Source of the DNA: Gymnothorax reevesii
Lineage: Eukaryota; Chordata; Actinopteri; Anguilliformes; Muraenidae
Length of the DNA: 64,000 bases
NCBI GenBank assembly: GCA_029721435.1
Contig: CM056577.1
Span: 25,933,719-25,997,718, forward strand
Direction: 5' to 3'
A program made the translations under genes and the position numbers. Numbering within the stretch: position 1 is the stretch's first letter; the number at the start of each line of letters is the position of its first letter. Below, in pieces: positions 57,705 to 64,000 of the stretch. Under the pieces are notes generated by a model that saw only the letters and a list, made by a program, of their open reading frames with translations, did no database searches and was not told the DNA's origin.

Positions 57705-58489
57705 GAGAATCCAGCGACTCCATCAACTTCCACATGTCAAAGGAAGGCAATGACATGCCGCTAGTAGAACAGGCCAATGTGTGGCTGTTCCTCAAACTGG
57801 CCAAGGGCAACCGCAGCCGGGCCAAGGTCACCATCCAGCTCCTTCACCAGCAGGAGGGTCCGGACGGCCAGCTCCAGGAGGTTTCCATATCCCAGAAGGC
57901 CGTGGACACTCGGCGCAGCGGCTGGCACACGCTGCCAGTGTCGGGGACGGTCCAGGCCCTGTTAGACGGCGGCAGCAGCACGCTGGGCCTCCGGGTGTCC
58001 TGCCCGCAGTGCGCTGAAGCCGGGGCCACAATCATCCTAGTGGAAGTGCCCAAGCGGGAGAAGGAGCAGTCGCATCGACCTTTCCTCATGGTGGTGGTGA
58101 GGCAGACGAGCGACCAGGCCCACCGGCGCAGCAAACGCGGACTGGAGTGCGACGGCAAGATCCGAACCTGCTGCAAGAAGCAGTTTCAGGTCAACTTCAA
58201 GGACATCGGCTGGAGCGACTGGATCATCGCGCCGTCCGGCTACCACGCCAACTACTGCGAGGGGGACTGCCCCGGGCACGTGGCTAGCATCACCGGCTCA
58301 TCCCTGTCCTTCCACTCCACCGTCATCAACCATTACCGCATGCGAGGCTACAGCGCCTTCGCAAACATCAAGTCCTGCTGCGTCCCCACGCGCCTACGCG
58401 CAATGTCCATGCTCTACTATGACGAGGAGCAGAAGATCGTCAAAAAGGACATCCAGAACATGATCGTGGAAGAGTGTGGCTGCTCGTAA
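57705..58489 (+). CDS. inhba: Activin/inhibin beta-A subunit, coding exon 2
   Basis: Completes codon 145 (Gly) and encodes residues 146-405, then TAA. The rest of the prodomain includes [11 protein letters not shown] with an N-glycosylation site at Asn180 (NRS), and [10 protein letters not shown] just before the cleavage region. The dibasic site RRSKR ends at residue 289. The mature TGF-beta-family domain follows (residues 290-405, 116 residues) with nine cysteines at mature positions 4, 11, 12, 40, 44, 80, 81, 113 and 115, including Cys80 for the interchain disulfide. [17 protein letters not shown] and the C-terminal EECGCS are diagnostic of the beta-A chain. Whether this is inhbaa or inhbab cannot be decided here. 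Minus-strand frames across it are shadows. Confidence 0.97.
58139..58486 (+). other. inhba: Mature activin beta-A peptide region
   Basis: 116 codons beginning GLECDGK after the RSKR furin-type site. Length and cysteine spacing equal those of other beta-A chains. Substitutions relative to the usual mammalian form lie mostly near the start (IRT before the CC pair) and in the wrist region ([14 protein letters not shown]). Confidence 0.93.
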
Positions 58490-59053
58490 ATGCCGACCTG
58501 AACCGTCAGCATATAAAAAAACATTAAAAGAGTTAAGGAGAAATGAACAAAGACACACAGAGGACGGGACAATTGACTTTGCTAACGGTCCTCTTTGAAG
58601 GAGACTTGCATATTGTGTTTTTCTAATTATTTTTGAGACTCGCTGACCCGACGCTGATTTGTTTTCAGTCGTTATTGAACCTTATGGGTATCTCAGTGGC
58701 ACTTTCATATTAAAAAAAGAAAAAAGAGAAATACATAATATATTTTTGTTACAAGAAAAAAGGGCGCACGAAGAAGCGAGAATATTTATGTTGTGAGGTG
58801 CGGTGGGATTCCCTCTTCTCTGCACTGCAGAAGACATACCGCGTCGACGAGGTGCCTGAATAATCTCAAAACTATGCAACTTGTCAAGTATTACGATGTG
58901 ACTTTTTCATTATTTTCTTTTGGAATTGTTTACCTTTCAAACTAAGAGGAAGACCTTTTAATACTTTTTTCATCGTTACATCGTTTTTGTTGTTGTTGAA
59001 AGATACTTGAAAGAAACAAGTTTGACCAGCTGCTGGAGCCAAACAATTGTCGA

Positions 59054-59054
<1 letters not shown>

Positions 59055-59114
<60 letters not shown>
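59055..59114 (+). repeat. (ATT)20 microsatellite in the inhba 3' UTR
   Basis: Sixty bases of perfect trinucleotide repeat. Poly-Ile and poly-Asn open frames across it are artefacts. Confidence 0.95.
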
Positions 59115-59639
59115 TCCTGCCATTATTATGTTTTGTTTTTGGAAAACGTTCTGAACGTTGACATTTTGCACTATAACAACATTGTGGTCAGCCTATTCAA
59201 AGTTTTTAGAAGGGGTGTGACATTTCAGAATGTACAGAATTATAGAGCACATACAGTACTTGGATGAAAGGAAGGACATGGAGGGAGATAAAGCAGAATA
59301 TTAAAATGATATCACACATCTCTTAATATTGTACTGCCGGTAACACCAAAGAGCATGTTATCGAAACCTAAGTGAGTATGTAAGTTTATAAGAGAGCTCT
59401 AATGAGAGCGATTTTTTGAAGAAGACTGGCCCGGTAGAGTATCCTGCCAATCGATTCTTTTCTGCCAATTGCATTTTTTATGTACGAAAGTGAAACCTTC
59501 TCCACCCCCCGAGTCCAAAACCTAAACACAAAGTTGTTCTCGTTTATTATTCGAACGCGGCTCACTTTTGAGAAACAAAAGCACTTATGACCAACTTGTG
59601 TTTGTGTGTGCGCGTGTGCGTGCGCACACACGTGTGAGG

Positions 59640-59665
59640 GTGTGTGTGTGTGTGTGTGTGTGTGT
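59640..59665 (+). repeat. (TG)n microsatellite
   Basis: Perfect TG run within a longer TG/CG-rich stretch beginning near 59598. Confidence 0.85.
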
Positions 59666-60446
59666 TCGCGTGTGAGCGAAAAGGTGGGGTATAGTTGGAA
59701 TAAAACTTTTGGAACCAATTCAGAAACCACATTTCTGTATTTTAGTTCTTAAAAAGAACACAGTTCTTGTTACATAGTTCTTATAGTGGTTTCATGAAAG
59801 ACTTGGAACTGCACATTCATGACCAGCAATACATTATATACTAACTAGCTTGCACCCTTTACAGCATAAGATCTCAAATAAGAGCGTACAATGTCCCAAA
59901 GTGATCACTCTAATGCTGACATTACTATCACTTCTAGTAGCGGAAAGTAATAGAGTTTTAGAAAACAAATCTAGAATTAAAAAAAAGAAAAAAAAACATT
60001 CCAAAAGGCTGAGTCATCAAGGATTGGCTTTCCTCCATCATTTCTTTCATTCAACACTGTTCCATTGTCAATGTCATATGTAAAGCCATTTAAATCTTTA
60101 CAAAATTCAACATAGAAATACATAATTTGTGAGGATGCTCCCGACATGGATATTGTACAAAAAGTAATGATTAAAACCTGAGAAAAAAAAATGTAAAAAA
60201 AAAAAAAAACAAAACAAAAAAAAACTGCAGAGAGAAAAAAAAATTGGTTGTATTTGTTCTATTTTCTCAAAGTGAACAAAACCACACTGAAGAAGGTGTT
60301 CGGACTGAGGTAAAAATATTTTTGTTTTATTCTGTATATACAGAGATACAGATGCTGATCTGTCGCATTGCTTCGTTGTACAATTCAAAAATGCTTGTGG
60401 CTATGTTTTTTTTAATCTAATTTATTTTACAGTGTTTTTTTTCTTC

Positions 60447-60452
60447 ATTAAA
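60447..60452 (+). terminator. Candidate inhba polyadenylation signal
   Basis: ATTAAA with a T/G-rich stretch (GTTTTCAGTCTTGTTTGTTT) about 25-45 bases downstream. A nearer AATAAA lies at about 59699, so shorter transcripts are possible. Confidence 0.45.
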
Positions 60453-60689
60453 GCTAAAGGGTTGTACACTCATGAATGTTTTCAGTCTTGTTTGTTTTCA
60501 TGTGATTTTAACTACCATCGCATTTGCACCTTACTACAACACCAATTCTGAAAGAGTTGGGACAAAGAATAAATTGTGAATAAAATCAAAATGCAATGAC
60601 TTTTAAATCACACCAGCCAGTATTTTACTCACAATAGAACAGGGATAACATAGCAAATGTTGAAACTGAGAAATTTTATCCACAAAATG

Positions 60690-62290
60690 AGCTCATTTCA
60701 AATTTGATGGCTGCTACAGGTAGCATCTCCTCTTCTTTTTAACAGAAACTGGAGACATCTGGGCATTGAGGAGACAAGTTTCCTGAGTTTAGCCATTGGA
60801 ATTTGATCCCATTCTTGTTTAATATAGGCTTCCAGCTGCTGGAGAGTTTTGGGTCTCCTTAGACAGACTTTTTGTTTAAATATGCACCATATGTTCTCAA
60901 TTGGTGAAAGATCAGGCCTGCAGGCAGGCCAGTTCGGCACACGGACTCCTCTTTTTTTTCTTTTTTTTAAATTTAGCATCTCTAACAGTCTAACAGTCTA
61001 ACAGTGACCCACCTAAATCTGGAATGCCCAATTGGTGAATTATGTACAAGGCTTGCTCGTATGCAACCCCTTGCTGCCAACTCAGGAGAGCGTGGACAGT
61101 TCGCGGCTCTCTTCCGAAGCATGCGCCTGTCAGCCACCACTTCTGATACACTCATTGGTTGAATCTTCGCAAGTTCAGAACGAGGGAGAAGAATACCCAG
61201 ACGTGAACAGACTTAGAATCTTCCTGACGAGCGCCTGTCTGGCCAACAGGAGGCGCTTGAGCAATGAAGAAAGCTGATTATATATATCCCTTTCCTGGCA
61301 GTCCCTTCCTAATTTGCAACCCTGTAGCGCTATAGCAAATTGTGCGCTACACTGAAAATGCTGCCGACCACTGCCAGCTGGTACGAAGCGGGGCTCAAAC
61401 CCGCTATGTGATAGTCACTCCTGCTTGGCAACACGACGCTTCACTGAGTGAGCTATCCGGCAGCCGACACGGACTCTTCAATTATGAAGCCATGCTGTTT
61501 TAATAGCTGCTGTATGGGGTTATGCATTGTCCTGCTGAAATACACAAGGCCTTCCCTGGAATAGATGTTGTCCGGAGGGGAGCATATGTTGCTCTAAAAC
61601 CTTTATATACCTTTCAGCATTCATGGTGCTTTTTAAAACATTCAAATGTGCCCTCACTATAAGCACAAATGCATCCCCATACCATCAGAGATGCTGGCTT
61701 TTCAACTGAACGCTGATAACAGGAGGGGTGGTCTTTCTCGTCTTTAGCCCGGAGGACATGATGCCCATGATTTCCAACAAGAATGTCAAATTTGGACTCG
61801 TCTGACCACAGGACTCTTTGCCACTTTGCTACTGTCCATTTTAAATGAGCCTTGGCCCACAGAACACGACAGCACTTGTGGATCATGCTCAACAATGGCT
61901 TCCTTTTTGCATGATAGAATTTTAGGTGGCATCTGTGGATGGCACAGCAGACTGTGTTTACAGACAAAGGTTTCTTGAAGCAGTCCTGGGCCCATTTAGT
62001 AATGTCAATGACAGAATCATGCTTGTGAGTGATGCAGTGGCGTCTGAGGGCCCCAAGATCACGGGCATCCAGTAAAGGTCTTCAGCCTTGTCCCTTACGC
62101 ACAGAGATTTTTCCAGTTTCTCTGAATCTTTTGATGATGTTATGCACTGTCAATGATGAGACCTTCAAAACCTTTGCAATTTGACGTTGAGGAACATTGT
62201 TTTTAAAGTATTATACAATTTTTTTACACAAGCCTTCACAGGTTGGAGAGCCTCTAACCATCTTTACTTCTGAGAGACTCGGCCTCTAAA
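60690..62290 (-). pseudogene. Tc1-like (DD34E) transposase, decayed
   Basis: Minus-strand order: N-terminal helix-turn-helix with TVHNIIKRFRETG (near 62115-62155), a TGA stop at 62082-62084 followed in frame by [12 protein letters not shown], then [12 protein letters not shown] and [11 protein letters not shown] with the first catalytic Asp (near 61800). Next come QQDNA with the second Asp (near 61530) followed by a stop, the SINE insertion, and DLSPIENIW with the catalytic Glu (near 60890-60915). All three catalytic acids are visible, but stops, frameshifts and the SINE make it dead. Confidence 0.85.
60951..61464 (-). mobile_element. Long tRNA-type SINE, copy 3
   Basis: Same family as the copies at 17.8 and 36.6 kb. 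Its tail end adjoins a T run at 60951-60968 on the plus strand. Flanks CACACGGACTCCTCTT and GACACGGACTCTTC are an imperfect target duplication made of transposase sequence. Head and B-box region are more diverged than in copies 1 and 2. Confidence 0.8.
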
Positions 62291-62540
62291 AGACAATAAG
62301 ACTCTCTGAGACAACCCCTTTTATAGCCAATATTGTTACACACCTGAAGCCAGTTGACTTAATTACTTGCTAATTGTTCTTTCAGCTGATTCTCTTATAT
62401 ATTAATTGTTTTTTCAGCCCTTTTTTGCCTGTGTCCCAACTTTTTTGAGACCTGTTGCAGCCAGAAAAAAAATCAAAGCCTTGCACTGTGATTTTATTCA
62501 CAATTTACACTTCGTGCCAACTATTTCGGAATTGGGGTTG

Positions 62541-63760
62541 AACATATTTTATGTTAATCGCGACGATTATCTGTGTGAATGGGACTTTCAAAAACGTGCA
62601 GTTGAAATGTTGTCAAAGAATCTGTCGATGAAAATCACCCTGGAAATTGCGCACCTGTATAAGTACTTATTAACAGAGTCGCGTCATAATTTGTGGTCCA
62701 TAACATATGTAATCATAACCGTCGGGTTCGCAAATGAATATTACACATGGGGAAGCCCCTCTTTGCTGGTGCTCAGACAACTGATTTGAACGGTTAGACA
62801 ATGAAAATTGTGTTGATTTTGTGTAAATAAATGACTCATTGTAGTATTCAACAGGGGATGGTGCCAAAAGCAGCAGGGAACAACTTACTCATTACTGTAA
62901 GATTTCATTCCACCGCAAAGAGAAAAAAAAATCATGGCGCTGCATCCAGGAAACCTTTGCAGAAACTGAAATCAATGGCTGGGCAGAGCATTTTAAAACA
63001 GAAGGAAAGCTATTTTATATATTTACATAGTTTGCATAGTTTATGGCATTCTTAGGCTCTGGCTAATGGTAGAGCATTTACATTTGTACTGCATGTTGCA
63101 AATAGTGGACCAGCCAAATCATCGGAATTCTGGGCTAAAGTAGGCGTACAGTCATCAGTCCCTGTCGTGAAGCGCCAAGGTTATGAGCGTGACCATTACA
63201 TCACACCATGCCACCAGATAAACAAATTCTGTGTCATGTATGAGCAGTGGTAACTAATGATCAGCTTTTGAATTTTTTGAGTATTCATGACTGATATTCT
63301 GCAGACAAGAGAGATTTATTCACTTTAGAAGTATGCTACCCAGCATTTTTGACACTGCCCTTTGATCTAAGTGACAGCTTGGTGACGGAATGATATGTAA
63401 TGCAGCTCTCGACAGCCAATAAGACGACGCGAGGGTAAAATTAAAACTTTCATTGAGCTGCAAATAGCGCAGGCAAACTCTGTTAACAGCCCATGAGTAA
63501 AAATAAGAAGGTGCTAATTGAGCAAAAGTGAAAAACTAGCCCCCTGCTAACTGCCCTGAAAAGATGGCAGGTGACTTTTTGAGTGGTGGCAGAGTCCAAT
63601 TCACATAGATTACAGTTAAACAGGGTGGAACAATGTCATTGGAGCTAAGCATGTCTGGGCTGAACTCCACTGCTTTGTACACTAGTTCCTGTGCAGAGGG
63701 AAAATACTGGTGGATTAGCATTTCTTGACCTCACATATAGCGATCAGTGTGTCTGTCCGT
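62541..63760. other. Noncoding, nothing recognised
   Basis: No supported gene or repeat family; open frames are short and unconvincing. Confidence 0.4.
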
Positions 63761-63764
63761 CCGT

Positions 63765-64000
63765 CTGTAATAAAATCGTTTCCGGACCAGTATTTGAAAA
63801 TTATACCACTTACAAACACTAAATTTGGTATGGAGCTTCTCCTTATGGTCTAGTTGTGCCCTTTGGGGGTTTCGGTCCGTCTATCTGTCCATACAAGCTG
63901 TAGGTTACACAACCTACAGCCGGGGGGATCCGCCATTGCTAGATGTCTCTTTTTTTTTACCTCTATCTGTGTACTGGTGCTCATCATCAGAAATCCAAAA
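63765..64000. repeat. Possible unclassified repeat, cut by the window end
   Basis: GTCTGTCCGTCCGTCTG and CGGTCCGTCTATCTGTCC flank AAATTTGGTATGGAGCTTC. This style (host-like phrases plus GTCCGTC runs) is shared with the unclassified repeat at 20.9-21.5 kb, inverted. A perfect 10-bp hairpin with a 4-base loop lies at 63897-63920. Confidence 0.35.

Larger units (their letters stand above)
58490..60470 (+). other. inhba 3' untranslated region (probable)
   Basis: AU-rich sequence downstream of the stop, with several ATTTA motifs (for example near 58783 and 60418), an (ATT)20 run and a TG repeat. It is taken to extend to the polyadenylation signal at 60447. AU-rich elements would favour a short-lived mRNA, as known for activin transcripts in mammals, but this is inference. 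Confidence 0.6.
60537..62540 (-). mobile_element. Tc1-like transposon with a nested SINE
   Basis: Termini CAACACCAATTCTGAAAGAG (left) and, inverted, CAACCCCAATTCCGAAATAG (right). TA precedes the left end; the right flank reads AA, so one copy of the duplication has mutated. The transposase gene runs on the minus strand. Without the 0.5-kb SINE the element is about 1.5 kb, the usual Tc1 length. It lies just beyond the end of inhba, pointing towards it. Confidence 0.88.

Noticed and set aside
57844..58279. Minus-strand frames over inhba exon 2
   Set aside because: Shadows of the real coding strand, whose frame matches the activin family throughout.
59007..59267. Poly-Ile and poly-Asn open frames
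   Set aside because: Direct product of the (ATT)20 microsatellite.

Overview
The window looks like chromosomal DNA of a bony fish, most likely a teleost. It carries one recognisable protein-coding gene, an inhba-type activin/inhibin beta-A subunit gene, set in AT-rich, intron-dense, gene-poor sequence. The rest is crowded with repeat types typical of ray-finned fish: V-SINE-like tRNA-derived SINEs, several Tc1-like elements, hAT-like and other MITEs, a Harbinger-like element with a Myb/SANT-type remnant, and the end of an L1-like LINE. Lineage is inferred from these repeats and from the activin sequence. I cannot name the species or choose between the teleost duplicates inhbaa and inhbab.

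Layout. 0-12.3 kb: inverted-repeat elements, including an 0.8-kb foldback-like element (1.8-2.6 kb), a small TTAA-flanked MITE (3.1 kb), and a pair of roughly 0.9-kb arms facing each other (3.36-4.22 and 8.65-9.63 kb) around a Harbinger-like element. 12.9-14.4 kb: L1-like ORF2 end and a probable solo LTR. 15-24 kb: V-SINEs, Tc1 derivatives, a long tRNA-type SINE, a 31-bp minisatellite, and two unclassified repeats with internal duplications. 26-29.4 kb: three TIR elements. 35.5-39.25 kb: a Tc1-like element interrupted by a SINE and by a hAT-like element. 40.2 kb: a strong isolated hairpin. 40.9-42.4 kb: further MITEs.

45-60.5 kb: the activin beta-A gene, two coding exons separated by an 11.7-kb intron, with a long AU-rich 3' UTR. 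The product is a 405-residue prepro-protein: signal peptide, prodomain, furin-type site, and a 116-residue cystine-knot ligand with all nine expected cysteines. Mature chains pair through disulfides to make activin A (or inhibin A with an alpha subunit), secreted ligands of activin type II/type I receptors acting through SMAD2/3. 60.5-64 kb: a second nested Tc1/SINE composite and unclassified sequence.

No tRNA or rRNA gene, CRISPR array or second host gene was found. This fits the gene-desert setting of INHBA in other vertebrates, so much of the non-repeat DNA could be regulatory, but that needs cross-species alignment. Boundaries of repeats were read by eye from terminal repeats and target-site duplications (TSDs).
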